DNA from: CAZKTO01 sp964555685
Lineage (GTDB): Bacteria > Chloroflexota > Dehalococcoidia > SHYB01
Length of the DNA stretch: 64,000 nt
NCBI GenBank assembly: GCA_964555685.1
Contig: CAZKTO010000006.1
Location: forward strand, 4,711-68,710
Direction: 5' to 3'
Part shown: in pieces, positions 50,873 through 59,910 of the stretch
Layout of the letters: every line of letters starts with the position of its first letter
Numbering within the stretch: position 1 is the stretch's first letter
Translations under genes and position numbers: made by a program
The notes under the pieces: generated by a model
What the model was told of the DNA's origin: nothing
The model's input: only the letters and a program-made list of their open reading frames with translations
Database searches by the model: none

Positions 50873-52312
50873 ATGCACAGCGCCCCCGTCACTCCCATCA
50901 AGTTCGGCACCGACGGCTGGCGCGCCATCATCGCCGAGGAGTTCACGTTCGATAACGTCCGCGCCTGCGCCCAGGGCGTCGCCGGCTACCTGCGCGACAC
51001 CGGCCTCGCGGAGCGCGGCCTCCTCATTGGCTACGACACGCGGTTCGCCTCCGAGGAGTTCGCCGCCGCCGCCGCCGAGGTCGTCGCGGGCAACGGGATT
51101 CGCGTCCTCCTCTCCGACCGCGCCTGTCCCACGCCCGTCGTGAGCTACAGCATCATCCACCGGCAGGCCGCAGGCGCCATCGTCATCACGGCCAGCCACA
51201 ACCCGCCCCAGTGGAACGGGTTCAAGTACAAGCCCGACTACGCCGGCAGCGCCTCGCCGGAGGTGATCGCGGAGCTGGAGCGGCGCATCGCGGAGGCGCA
51301 GCGCTCGGGCGAGGTGCGGCGCACCGGCCTGGAGCGGGCTCAGGCCCAGGGCATGGTCACGCGCGTCGACGCCGTCACGCCGTACCTCGAGCACATCGGC
51401 CGGCTCGTGGACCTCGAGGCGCTGCGGCGCGCGCCCCTCAAGATCGCCGTCGACTCGATGTACGGCGCCGGCGCGGGGCTCTTCGCCCGGCTCCTCCAGG
51501 GCGGGCGCGCCGCCGTCACCGAGCTCCATGGCGAGCGGAACCCCGCCTTCCCCGGCATCGCCCAGCCGGAGCCCATCGCGTCCAATCTCGGGGCCCTCTC
51601 CCAGGCTGTCACAGCGTCGGGCGCCGACGCGGGCCTCGCCACCGACGGCGACGCCGACCGGCTGGGCCTCGTCGACGAGCGGGGCCGGTTCGTCACCCAG
51701 CTCCAGACGCTCGCGCTCCTGGCGCTCTACCTGCTCGAGGTCCGCGGCGAGCGGGGCCCCCTCGTCAAGTCCAACACGACGACCGCCATGCTCGTCAAGC
51801 TGGGCCAGCTCTATGGCGTGCCCGTCTTCGAGACGGGCGTCGGCTTCAGGTACATCGGCCCCGTGATGATGCGGGAGCACGCGCTCCTCGGCGGCGAGGA
51901 GAGCGGCGGCTACGGCTTTCGCGGGCACATCCCGGAGCGGGACGGCATCCTCTCCGGGCTCTACATCCTCTCGATGATGGTGGCCCTCGGCAAGCGGCCC
52001 TCGGCGCTGATCGAGCACCTGTACGCCAAGGTGGGCCCGCACCACTACGACCGCATCGACCTCCGCTTCGATCCGGCGCAGCGGACGGCCATCCAGGAGC
52101 GGGTGGCGTCATCCAAGCCGCGGCTGCTGGCCGGCGGCCGCGTGACCGGCACGGACACCCTGGACGGCGTGCGGTTCCGCCTGGAGGACGGGTCCTGGTC
52201 GCTGGTCCGCTTCTCCGGCACGGAGCCGCTCCTGCGCATCTACTGCGAGACCGATAGCCCGGAGCGGGTCCAGCGCCTGCTGGCCGAGACCCGGGCGCTG
52301 ACCGGCGTGTAA
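50873..52312 (+). CDS. Phosphoglucomutase/phosphomannomutase family protein
   Basis: A 479-residue alpha-D-phosphohexomutase. KFGTDGWRAIIAEEFTFDNV starts it; the phosphoserine is in VITASHNPPQWNG, the metal site in TDGDADRLGLVDE, the sugar-binding loop GGEESGGYGFRGH, and the phosphate loop RFSGTEPLLRIY. Glucose or mannose phosphate (or both) are likely. GTGACAGGAAAG precedes it. PGI/PMI follows after a mobile element. Confidence 0.94.
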   Translation: MHSAPVTPIKFGTDGWRAIIAEEFTFDNVRACAQGVAGYLRDTGLAERGLLIGYDTRFASEEFAAAAAEVVAGNGIRVLLSDRACPTPVVSYSIIHRQAAGAIVITASHNPPQWNGFKYKPDYAGSASPEVIAELERRIAEAQRSGEVRRTGLERAQAQGMVTRVDAVTPYLEHIGRLVDLEALRRAPLKIAVDSMYGAGAGLFARLLQGGRAAVTELHGERNPAFPGIAQPEPIASNLGALSQAVTASGADAGLATDGDADRLGLVDERGRFVTQLQTLALLALYLLEVRGERGPLVKSNTTTAMLVKLGQLYGVPVFETGVGFRYIGPVMMREHALLGGEESGGYGFRGHIPERDGILSGLYILSMMVALGKRPSALIEHLYAKVGPHHYDRIDLRFDPAQRTAIQERVASSKPRLLAGGRVTGTDTLDGVRFRLEDGSWSLVRFSGTEPLLRIYCETDSPERVQRLLAETRALTGV

Positions 52313-52328
52313 GATGGTGCTCCTCCAC

Positions 52329-52488
52329 GTCATTGCGAGGAGGGCCGGTCCCGTCGGCCCGACCCTTCGGTGGGCTCAGGGCAGGCTCCGCGATTTCCAG
52401 AACATACCCACGCGCCAGGACCTATTGCGCACGCGTCTCTTTGGACAGAAGATCGCTTCGGCCCGGCGTTGTCGGGCCTCGCAATGAC
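52329..52488. mobile_element. Type E inverted-repeat element
   Basis: 160 bp starting GTCATTGCGAGG and ending CCTCGCAATGAC, perfect 12-bp inverted termini. Interior has GGCCGGTCCCGTCGGCC and GGCCCGGCGTTGTCGGGCC hairpins; non-coding. Between the two sugar-phosphate genes. Confidence 0.75.
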
Positions 52489-52514
52489 AGAAGAGCGCGG
52501 GAAGCCCTACGAAC

Positions 52515-53573
52515 ATGTCCCTGGATGACCTCAAGAGCTACCAGCGCCTCGATGGGAGCGGCATGGGCGCCCTCATCGCAGGGCTGGCCGCCCAGTGTCG
52601 GGACGCCTGGCGCCAGGCCCTGGACTTCCCGCTGCCTGAGTCGTTCCGGAGCGCCGAGCGGATCGTCGTCCTGGGCATGGGCGGCTCGGCGATCGGGGCC
52701 GATCTGGCCGCCGGTCTTCAGGCAGCCGAGGGCGGCGCCCCGCTCATCGTCAGCCGCGAACACACCCTGCCCTCGCTGGCCGGCGAACGCGCGCTCGTCA
52801 TCGCCTCCAGCCGCTCCGGTGACACGGAGGAGACGCTCAGCGCGTTCCGGGATGCCCTCGAGCGCCGCTGCATGGCGATGGGCCTGACGGCCGGCGGAGC
52901 CCTGGCCCGCACCTGTCAGGAACGGGGCGTGCCGTGCTACCGGTTCGAGTGGCCTGGACCGCCCCGGGCGGCCATCGGCTACGGCCTCTTCCCTCTTCTC
53001 GCGTGGCTCCAGCGCCTCGGCCTGGGCCCCGACCGCACACGCCACGCCGAGGAGGCGATCGCGGCGTTGGAGCGGCTGGCGAGGACGCTCCACCCATCGG
53101 AGCCGGCCGAGCGCAATCCGGCGAAGCGGCTCGCGCAGCGCATCGGCAGCCGCATCCTGGTCGTCTACGGAGCGCAGCACCTGGCCGCCGTGGCGCGGCG
53201 ATGGAAGTCGCAGGTCAACGAGAACGCCAAGTCGTGGGCCTTCTTCGATACGCTCCCGGAGCTGGGCCACAACTCCATCGAAGGCTTCGGGCTCCCCGCC
53301 AGCGCCCGCGACCAGCTCTCCGTGGCGCTCCTGCGCGCCCCGTCCTACGACCCGCCCATCGCCCGCCGCCTCGCCCTGGTGGCCGAGGCCCTGGACCGCG
53401 CGGGCGTTCCCCATGAGATCGTCGAGGCGCCCGGCGATTCGCTCCTGGCCCAGGTCATGACCGGCGTGCTCCTGGGCGACTATGCTAGCTACTACCTCGC
53501 CATCCAGCGCGGCGTCGACCCCACGCCCGTGCCCGCCATCACATGGCTCAAGGGCCGGATATCGCAGGCCTGA
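52515..53573 (+). CDS. Bifunctional phosphoglucose/phosphomannose isomerase
   Basis: A 352-residue SIS-domain isomerase of the PGI/PMI family interconverting F6P with G6P and M6P. VVLGMGGSAIGADLAAGLQA and ASSRSGDTEETLSAF are the SIS phosphate loops; ELGHNSIEGFG carries the catalytic Glu/His. It matches the preceding mutase: together they supply glucose-1-P or mannose-1-P for envelope sugars. Confidence 0.93.
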   Translation: MSLDDLKSYQRLDGSGMGALIAGLAAQCRDAWRQALDFPLPESFRSAERIVVLGMGGSAIGADLAAGLQAAEGGAPLIVSREHTLPSLAGERALVIASSRSGDTEETLSAFRDALERRCMAMGLTAGGALARTCQERGVPCYRFEWPGPPRAAIGYGLFPLLAWLQRLGLGPDRTRHAEEAIAALERLARTLHPSEPAERNPAKRLAQRIGSRILVVYGAQHLAAVARRWKSQVNENAKSWAFFDTLPELGHNSIEGFGLPASARDQLSVALLRAPSYDPPIARRLALVAEALDRAGVPHEIVEAPGDSLLAQVMTGVLLGDYASYYLAIQRGVDPTPVPAITWLKGRISQA

Positions 53574-53586
53574 AGCCGGAGGCGCC

Positions 53587-54774
53587 GTGGACTTTCGATT
53601 GACCCCCGAACAGGAGCGGTTCCGCGCCGAGGTCCAGGCCTGGCTCAAGCAGAACCTGCCCGCCGGCTGGGTCGGCATCGACCGGGAGGAGCAGTTCGAC
53701 CCCGAGTACTGGGAGACGACGAAGGCGATGGCCAAGCGCCTGGCGGCCCGAGGCTGGCTCACGCTCAACTGGCCCAAGGAGTATGGCGGGCAGGGCCGCT
53801 CGGTCATCGAGCAGACGATCTTTCAGGACGAGATGATGTTCAACGGCGTGCCCGGCACGACCATGGGCATCGGCGGGACCCAGTGGGTGGGCCCGGCGCT
53901 CGCCATCTACGGCACGCCGGAGCAGAAGGGCGAGCACCTGCCGCCCATCGCCGCCGGCGACCGGTGGTGGTGCACCGCCTACAGCGAGCCCGGCGCCGGC
54001 TCCGACCTGGCCGGCCTCCAGACGCAGGCGGTGCGCCAGGGCGACGAGTACGTCATCAACGGCCAGAAGACCTGGAGCAGCGCCGCCCACGTGGCCGATT
54101 GGTGCTGGCTCGCCGTCCGCACCGACCCCAATGCGCCGAAGCACAAGGGCATCAGCATGCTCCTCGTGAACATGCGGACGCCGGGCGTGAAGGCCCGCCC
54201 CATCGTCAACATGGCGGGGGCCCTCTCGTTCAACGAGATCTTCTTCGACAGCGCGCGCGTGCCGGTGCGGAACCTGGTGGGCCAGGAGAACCAGGGCTGG
54301 TACATCGTGGCGGTCGCGCTGGACTTCGAGCGCTCCGGCATCACCTACGCCGCCTATTCGCGCAAGACGCTGCACCTCATCTACCAGTTCCTGCGGGAGG
54401 CGGGCGGCCGCGCCCGGGCGCTGGCGCGGGTCCCCGTCCTGCGCCACCTGCTCGCGGAGGCGGCGATCCAGGTGGAGATCCAGCGCCGCTTCGCCTACCG
54501 GGTCGCGTGGTGCCAGGACCACGGCCGGGTGCCGAACCTGGAGGCCTCGGTGGCCAAGGTCTTCGGCTCGGAGACGCAGCAGCGGGTGGCGCAGGCCGGC
54601 ATGCGCATCATGGGCCTGTACGGTCAGGTCGACGACGGCTCGCCGCTGGCGCCGGTGCGGGGGCGCATCCAGCGCCAGTATCTCAGCAGCATCTCGGCCA
54701 CCATCGCGGCGGGAACGTCCGAGATTCAGCGCAACATCATCGCCACCCGCGGCCTGGGCCTCCCGCGCGACTAA
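53587..54774 (+). CDS. Acyl-CoA dehydrogenase
   Basis: A 395-residue FAD enzyme oxidising acyl-CoA to enoyl-CoA. Blocks: DFRLTPEQERFRAEVQAWLK, YSEPGAGSDLAGLQTQAVRQ, ITYAAYSRKTLHL, AAGTSEIQRNIIATRGLGLP. The usual catalytic Glu of the mid-chain enzymes is not evident, as in bile-acid/steroid-type FadE members. GTG 53587 with GGAGG upstream, 13 bp after the isomerase stop. Stop overlaps the convergent rpsI stop. Confidence 0.92.
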   Translation: MDFRLTPEQERFRAEVQAWLKQNLPAGWVGIDREEQFDPEYWETTKAMAKRLAARGWLTLNWPKEYGGQGRSVIEQTIFQDEMMFNGVPGTTMGIGGTQWVGPALAIYGTPEQKGEHLPPIAAGDRWWCTAYSEPGAGSDLAGLQTQAVRQGDEYVINGQKTWSSAAHVADWCWLAVRTDPNAPKHKGISMLLVNMRTPGVKARPIVNMAGALSFNEIFFDSARVPVRNLVGQENQGWYIVAVALDFERSGITYAAYSRKTLHLIYQFLREAGGRARALARVPVLRHLLAEAAIQVEIQRRFAYRVAWCQDHGRVPNLEASVAKVFGSETQQRVAQAGMRIMGLYGQVDDGSPLAPVRGRIQRQYLSSISATIAAGTSEIQRNIIATRGLGLPRD

Positions 54775-55178
54775 CGCTTGGTGTACTGCGGCGCCTTGCG
54801 GGCCTTCTTCAGGCCGTACTTGCGGCGCTCCTTGATGCGGGGGTCGCGGGTCAGCAGGCCGGCCCGCCGCAGCGGCTGGCGGTGGCGCTCGTCGGCGGCC
54901 ACAAGGGCGCGGGCGATGCCGTGCTGAACGGCCTCGGCCTGGGCCGAGACGCCGCCGCCGGCAACCTTGACCGTGGCGTTGAACCGGTTGGCGACGTTCG
55001 CGGCCCGGAACGGCTCGAGGACGAGGTGGCGCAGGTAGGGCACCGGCACGGCCTCTTCGAGAGGCTTGCCGTTGACGATGATGGCGCCGGCGCCGGGGAA
55101 GATGCGGACCTGCGCCACCGACGATTTGCGGCGGCCGGTCCCCCTATAGTACTCCTGGGCTTGCTGGGCGGTGGTCAC
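54771..55178 (-). CDS. rpsI: 30S ribosomal protein S9
   Basis: A 135-residue S9 with YYRGTGRRKSSVAQVRIFPG at the start and the C-terminal GLKKARKAPQYTKR tail that reaches the P-site tRNA. GTG 55178 follows the rplM stop directly, with GAGGAGG upstream. Completes the rplM-rpsI pair. Confidence 0.97.
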   Translation of the reverse strand: MTTAQQAQEYYRGTGRRKSSVAQVRIFPGAGAIIVNGKPLEEAVPVPYLRHLVLEPFRAANVANRFNATVKVAGGGVSAQAEAVQHGIARALVAADERHRQPLRRAGLLTRDPRIKERRKYGLKKARKAPQYTKR

Positions 55179-55994
55179 CTACGCCTCCTCACTCTTGGCC
55201 GTGGACTCGCCGGCTGGCGGGGCCTGGGGTGGGGCGGCAGCCTCGCCCCCGGCCTTAGCCTGCCCGGCGCGGGCCCGCCGGGACCTGGGCCGCGACGGCT
55301 CCCGCTTGATCGGCCCGGCGGATGGGGCTTGGGCTGGAGCCTCCTTCGCCTCGGCGACGGGCCCCGCAACCTGAGACTCTGTCATCGTGGCCACCTCCGG
55401 CTGGACTGGCGCGGCCTCTGGGGCCCTGCGGCGTCGCCGCGGAGCGGCCGGCCCCGCAGGCGTCTCCGCCGCCGATGGCGCGGCAGCCGCCGGCGGGGCG
55501 GTCTTCACAACCCTCAGCTTCCGGGGCGGCTTGTGGCCGGGGCGGCCAGGCCGCTCCGGAGCGGCCAGCTCCTTCGCCTGCGCCCCGTGCGGGTGCGAGC
55601 CCTCGGCGTAAACTTTGAGCTTGCGCAGAAGCGCGCGCCCCAGCCGGTTCTTGGGCAGCATGCCCCACACGGCGAGCTCGATGACACGCCGCGGGTGCCG
55701 CGCCAGCATCATCTCGAACGAGACGGCCTTAAAGCCCCCCGGATACATGCTGTGGGAGTAGTAGAACTTCTTCGTGATCTTCTGGCCCGTCACGCGCACC
55801 TTGGCCGCGTTGACGACGACGACGAAGTCGCCCGTGTCGGCGAAGGGCGTAAAGGTCGCCTTGTCCTTGCCGTGGAGGATCCCGGCGATCTCCGAGGCGA
55901 CACGGCCCAGGGGCCGGTCCGCCGCGTCGATGACGCGCCAGTTCCGCCGGATCTCGGCGGCCTTGGGGCTATAGGTCTTGCGTAGAGTTGCCAT
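55179..55994 (-). CDS. rplM: 50S ribosomal protein L13 with long C-terminal tail
   Basis: The L13 core is residues 1 to about 147: MATLRKTYSPKAAEIRRNWR, YYSHSMYPGGFKAVSFEMML, AVWGMLPKNRLGRALLRKLK. A further ~120 residues rich in Ala, Pro and Arg (APRRRRRAPEAAPVQPEVAT and so on) follow, unusual for this protein. L13 is an early assembly protein of the large subunit. Confidence 0.95.
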   Translation of the reverse strand: MATLRKTYSPKAAEIRRNWRVIDAADRPLGRVASEIAGILHGKDKATFTPFADTGDFVVVVNAAKVRVTGQKITKKFYYSHSMYPGGFKAVSFEMMLARHPRRVIELAVWGMLPKNRLGRALLRKLKVYAEGSHPHGAQAKELAAPERPGRPGHKPPRKLRVVKTAPPAAAAPSAAETPAGPAAPRRRRRAPEAAPVQPEVATMTESQVAGPVAEAKEAPAQAPSAGPIKREPSRPRSRRARAGQAKAGGEAAAPPQAPPAGESTAKSEEA

Positions 55995-56009
55995 CGTAGT
56001 GCCTGCTCT

Positions 56010-56801
56010 TTATGCTGTCCGCCCCGCGCCTTGCGCGGGCGGGAAGTCGGTGTACTGCACGGAGTCGAGATAGAGCCCGTGCGGCGGCAGGGCCGGCCCG
56101 GCGGCGCTCCGCTCTCGCCGGCTGGCCAGGGCCCGAAAGTCGTCGAGGGAGAGCCGGCCCAGGCCCACCTGGACCAGCGCTCCGGCCGTCCGCCGGACCT
56201 GCTGGTGCAGGAACGAGCTCCCCGCCACCCTGAAGTTCACGAGGTCCTCCTGTCGGCTTACCTGGCACTCCGTCAGGGTCCGCCGGGTGCTCGCCCCTCG
56301 CGGGACCAGCGGCCCGGCGAAGGGGGCGAAGTCCCGCTCGCCCAAGAGGAGCGCCGCGGCCCGGTCCATCGCCGCCGCGTCCAGCGCCATCGAGACGTGA
56401 TGGGCCCGCAGCCGAAGGAGCGGCGACGGCACCGGCCGGTTGAGGATCAGGTACCGGTACCGCCGGCCGGTGGCCCCCTTCCGCACGTCGAAGCTCATGG
56501 GCACCTCGTGGGCCGCCAGGATGGCGATCTGGCCGGGCAGGTAGTGATTCAGCGCCCGGACGAAGGTCTCCGGTGGGTAGGGGGCCCCCGTGCGGAAGCT
56601 GACCACCTGCCCCTTGGCGTGGGCTCCGGCGTCGGTCCGGCTGGCGCAGGTCACGCGCAGGCGCTCGCCGGTGAGCCGCTCGATAGCCTGCTCTAGGTCG
56701 TCCTGGACCGTCGGCGGGTGGGCCTGCGCCTGAAAGCCGTGGTACCCTGAGCCGTCGTACTCGACGATCAGCGCTATCTTCTTAAGGTGCGATGTCTGCA
56801 C
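56010..56801 (-). CDS. truA: tRNA pseudouridine synthase A
   Basis: A 263-residue enzyme isomerising uridines 38-40 of tRNA anticodon arms. IALIVEYDGSGYHGFQAQAH begins the domain; the catalytic Asp is in TCASRTDAGAHAKGQVVSF. FLHQQVRRTAGALVQVGLGR is the conserved C-terminal block. Start GTG 56801. Between rplQ and rplM as in many Gram-positives. Confidence 0.96.
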   Translation of the reverse strand: MQTSHLKKIALIVEYDGSGYHGFQAQAHPPTVQDDLEQAIERLTGERLRVTCASRTDAGAHAKGQVVSFRTGAPYPPETFVRALNHYLPGQIAILAAHEVPMSFDVRKGATGRRYRYLILNRPVPSPLLRLRAHHVSMALDAAAMDRAAALLLGERDFAPFAGPLVPRGASTRRTLTECQVSRQEDLVNFRVAGSSFLHQQVRRTAGALVQVGLGRLSLDDFRALASRRERSAAGPALPPHGLYLDSVQYTDFPPAQGAGRTA

Positions 56802-56817
56802 CGGCGCTCCGGCCGGA

Positions 56818-57168
56818 TCAGACGAGTTCGAGCTGGACCACGGCGGCGTTGTCGCCTTTGCGCGGTTCCAGCTTCACCAGGCGGGTGTACCCGCCGGGCC
56901 GGTCCTTGTAGCGAGGCGCCAGCTCATCGAAGACCTTCTTGACCACCGCGGCGTCCAGGATGTAGGCGGCGGCCTGGCGCCGGTGGTGAAGGGTGGCGTG
57001 CTTGCCGAGGGTGATCATCTCCTCGGCGAGGCCGCGCACCTCCTTAGCCTTGGCCTCGGTGGTGACCAGCTTCCCGTACCGCAGCAAGTCCGTGGTCTGG
57101 TTGCGGTAGAGGGAGCGCCGGTGGGCCGAGCTTCGCCCCAAATGTCTGCCTGCTTTGTGGTGCCGCAT
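56818..57168 (-). CDS. rplQ: 50S ribosomal protein L17
   Basis: A 116-residue L17: HHKAGRHLGRSSAHRRSLYR is the conserved N-terminus, TTEAKAKEVRGLAEEMITLG follows and the C-terminus ends in the beta segment VQLELV. Next after rpoA. Confidence 0.97.
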   Translation of the reverse strand: MRHHKAGRHLGRSSAHRRSLYRNQTTDLLRYGKLVTTEAKAKEVRGLAEEMITLGKHATLHHRRQAAAYILDAAVVKKVFDELAPRYKDRPGGYTRLVKLEPRKGDNAAVVQLELV

Positions 57169-57206
57169 AGAGTGCCTGCCGTGAGCTTCCTTGTCCCGCG
57201 TCCGTG

Positions 57207-58388
57207 CTAGGAGCCGGGCTTCTTGGTTTGCTCCGGCTCCTCCTGAGCGGAGCCGCCCAGCAGGGCCCGGAGGGCGGCCAGGTCCTTCAGGGTCTCCTTG
57301 GAGCGCTGGGCCTTATCGCGCTCGCGCTTGGCCGGCGTCTCGGCGGGCTCCGCCGGGACCGGCGCCGCGGCGGGGGCAGCCGCCTCGGCGGCCGCCAGGT
57401 CCGCAGCCTTTTCCGTGGGGATCATGCCCATGGCCCGCAGCCGGCCCTTCAGCTCCTGGAGCGACTTGTCGCCAAAGTTCTTGATCTTGAGGAGCTCGCC
57501 GTCGCTCTTCTCCAGGATCTCGCCCACCAAGTTGATCTTGCCGCGCTTGAGGCAGTTATGGGTGCGGGCCGAGAGCTCCAGCTTCTCGATGGGCATGTTG
57601 TAGCGCTCGGGCGGAATGGCGCCGATGGCGCCCTGGCCATCGGCCTGCCCCGGCGCCTCGATGCCGAGGGAGGCGAACTCGGTGAAGGAGGCCAGCAGGA
57701 TCTCGGCCGCCTCGCGGACCGCCTCGAGGGGTGTCTTGGAGCCGTCCGTCCACAACTCCAGCGTGAGGCGCTCGTAGTCCGTGACCTGGCCGACGCGCGT
57801 CTTATCGACGGTGTAGTTGACCTTGCGGGTGGGCGTGAAGACCGCGTCGATGGGGATGTACCCGATGGGCATGCCCTCGACAGGCGTCGCCGGGCGGAAG
57901 CCGGTCCCGGCCTCCGCGTGGAGGGTCATGGACAGGCGCGCCTTGGAGGAGTCCAGACTCGCCAGGCAGACCTCCGGGTTCACCACGTCGAAATCGGCGG
58001 AGGGCTGGACATCGCCCCCCGTCACCTGGCCCGGCCCCTGCACGTCCAGCCGGAGCGTGCCGCTCCCCTGGCCGTGGGCGCGCAGCCGGAGCCCCTTGAT
58101 GTTCAGGATAAGCTCCGAGACATCTTCCTTGACGTGGGGCATGACCGAGTACTCGTGCTGCACGCCATCGATCTGCACGCCCGTCACGGCTGCGCCCGGC
58201 AGCGTGCCCAGGAGCACCCGTCGGAGCGCGTTGCCCAGGGTATGGCCGAAGCCGCGCTCCAATGGCTCCGCGACGAACTTGCCGTACTCGTCCTCGGACT
58301 GGACGGCCTCGATCTTCGGCTTCGCCGGCTCTTGCGCCGGCCTTTCCGCCGGCTCGATCCCGACTTCTGGCTCGATCCCAATAACCAC
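57207..58388 (-). CDS. rpoA: RNA polymerase alpha subunit
   Basis: A 393-residue alpha subunit. The N-terminal dimerisation domain includes FVAEPLERGFGHTLGNALRR and VLLGTLPGAAVTGVQIDGVQ; the C-terminal domain has LELSARTHNCLKRGKINLVG and NFGDKSLQELKGRL. After about residue 325 an Ala/Pro/Glu/Lys tail of about 65 residues follows, absent in most alphas. GTG 58388 follows TAGGAGA; upstream extension of the frame overlaps rpsD. Confidence 0.95.
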   Translation of the reverse strand: MVIGIEPEVGIEPAERPAQEPAKPKIEAVQSEDEYGKFVAEPLERGFGHTLGNALRRVLLGTLPGAAVTGVQIDGVQHEYSVMPHVKEDVSELILNIKGLRLRAHGQGSGTLRLDVQGPGQVTGGDVQPSADFDVVNPEVCLASLDSSKARLSMTLHAEAGTGFRPATPVEGMPIGYIPIDAVFTPTRKVNYTVDKTRVGQVTDYERLTLELWTDGSKTPLEAVREAAEILLASFTEFASLGIEAPGQADGQGAIGAIPPERYNMPIEKLELSARTHNCLKRGKINLVGEILEKSDGELLKIKNFGDKSLQELKGRLRAMGMIPTEKAADLAAAEAAAPAAAPVPAEPAETPAKRERDKAQRSKETLKDLAALRALLGGSAQEEPEQTKKPGS

Positions 58389-58399
58389 TACCGCATCTC

Positions 58400-59029
58400 C
58401 TAACGAGCGTAAAATTCGACGATCATCCGCTCTTCGATCTTGAGGTCCATGTCGGACGGCTCGGGCAGCGACTCGACGCGGCCGGTGACGGCCTGGGCGT
58501 CCAGCGAGAGCCACTTCGGCATGGGCTTCCGATGGATGTCCTTTACCAGGGCCTGGTACGCGCCGCTCTTCTTCCCCCGCTCGGTCCACCCGATGACGTC
58601 GCCGGCGTTCACGAGGTAGGAGGCGATATCGACCCTGCGGCCGTTCACGGCGATGTGCCGGTGGCCCACCAACTGCCGGGCCTGGGCCCGCGACTCGCCG
58701 AAGCCGAGCCGGAAGACCACGTTATCCAACCGGCGCTCCAGGAGCTGGAGGAGGTACTGGCCGGTGACGCCGGGCTTGCTGCTGGCCTCCTCGAAGTAGG
58801 CTCGGAACTGCCGCTCGAGCACGCCGTAGATGGCCTTGGCGCGGTTCTTCTCGCGCATCTGAAGGCCGTGCTCCGAGACCCGGCGGCGGCGGTTGGCGCC
58901 GTGCTGGCCAGGGGGAGCGCTGCGCCGCTCGATGGCGCATTTGGGCGTGAAGCAGCGGGCGCCCTTGAGGAAGAGCTTCTCGCCCGCCCGGCGGCACAGC
59001 CGGCAGACGGGGCCGGTATATCTCGCCAC
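58400..59029 (-). CDS. rpsD: 30S ribosomal protein S4
   Basis: A 209-residue S4 in the zinc-binding form: CRLCRRAGEKLFLKGARC with CFTPKC supplies four cysteines. RLDNVVFRLGFGESRAQARQ is the S4 RNA-binding domain. Primary binder of 16S rRNA. Precedes rpoA, 11 bp apart. Confidence 0.97.
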   Translation of the reverse strand: MARYTGPVCRLCRRAGEKLFLKGARCFTPKCAIERRSAPPGQHGANRRRRVSEHGLQMREKNRAKAIYGVLERQFRAYFEEASSKPGVTGQYLLQLLERRLDNVVFRLGFGESRAQARQLVGHRHIAVNGRRVDIASYLVNAGDVIGWTERGKKSGAYQALVKDIHRKPMPKWLSLDAQAVTGRVESLPEPSDMDLKIEERMIVEFYAR

Positions 59030-59069
59030 ATCGCCTCCTTATGGCGCGGGATGCGGTCCCCGCGCCCTG

Positions 59070-59459
59070 CTACACCCGCCGCTTCTTGGGCGGCCGGCAG
59101 CCGTTGTGCGGAACGGGCGTCACATCACGGATCTTGGTCACGTTGAGACCGGCGGACTGGAGCGTGCGGATCGCCGCCTCGCGGCCGGCGCCGGGACCCC
59201 GCACCATGATCTCGACCTGGCGCACGCCGTTATCCATGCCGCGCTTGGCCACCTCCTCGGCCGCCCGCTGGGCGGCGAAGGCCGTGCCCTTCCGCGAGCC
59301 TTTGAAGCCCACGGTGCCGGAGCTGGCCCACGCCACCACGTTGCCGTTGATGTCCGTGAGGGTGACCCGCGTGTTGTTGAACGTCGAATGGATATAGGCC
59401 TTGCCGACGGGGATGTTCTTACGCTCCCGCTTGCGGCCTCGCTGGCGCGGCTTTGCCAT
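59070..59459 (-). CDS. rpsK: 30S ribosomal protein S11
   Basis: A 129-residue S11 with AYIHSTFNNTRVTLTDINGN, SSGTVGFKGSRKGTAFAAQR and the conserved C-terminus IRDVTPVPHNGCRPPKKRRV. Located 25 bp after rpsM. Confidence 0.97.
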   Translation of the reverse strand: MAKPRQRGRKRERKNIPVGKAYIHSTFNNTRVTLTDINGNVVAWASSGTVGFKGSRKGTAFAAQRAAEEVAKRGMDNGVRQVEIMVRGPGAGREAAIRTLQSAGLNVTKIRDVTPVPHNGCRPPKKRRV

Positions 59460-59483
59460 GGGAATGTCCCGTCCTTCCCTGCG

Positions 59484-59870
59484 TTACTTCTTGGCCACGG
59501 TCCGTCGCCGGCCGGCGACGGTCTTGCGCTGGCCGCGCTTGGTCCGGGCGTTGGTGCGCGTGCGCTGGCCGCGGACCGGCAGGTTCCGCCGGTGCCGGCT
59601 CCCTCGGTACGCGCCGATCTCGACAAGCCGGCGGATGTTCTGCGTCGTCTCGCGCCGCAGGTCGCCCTCGATGAGCCATCCGCTCTTGTCCACGGCCTCG
59701 CGGACGCGGTTCAGCTCCTCCTCCGTCAGGTCCTTGACCCGCGGGTTCTCCTCCATGCCCACCCGGGCCACGATCTGCCTCGCCCGCGTCGGGCCGATGC
59801 CGTGGACGTACCGGAGCGCGAACTCCAGCCGCTTGTTGTTCGGAATATCGGTGCCCGCGACACGCGCCAT
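59484..59870 (-). CDS. rpsM: 30S ribosomal protein S13
   Basis: A 128-residue S13: ARVAGTDIPNNKRLEFALRY, GIGPTRARQIV and the basic tail RHRRNLPVRGQRTRTNARTK. Preceded by the type D element instead of lying directly after rpmJ. Confidence 0.97.
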   Translation of the reverse strand: MARVAGTDIPNNKRLEFALRYVHGIGPTRARQIVARVGMEENPRVKDLTEEELNRVREAVDKSGWLIEGDLRRETTQNIRRLVEIGAYRGSRHRRNLPVRGQRTRTNARTKRGQRKTVAGRRRTVAKK

Positions 59871-59910
59871 GATCGACCTCCCCGGCCTTAGCCCTGCCCC
59901 ATAAGAACCA

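Noticed and set aside
57207..58589. A 460-residue version of RpoA
   Set aside because: The extra N-terminus overlaps rpsD in another frame; GTG 58388 with TAGGAGA is the natural start.
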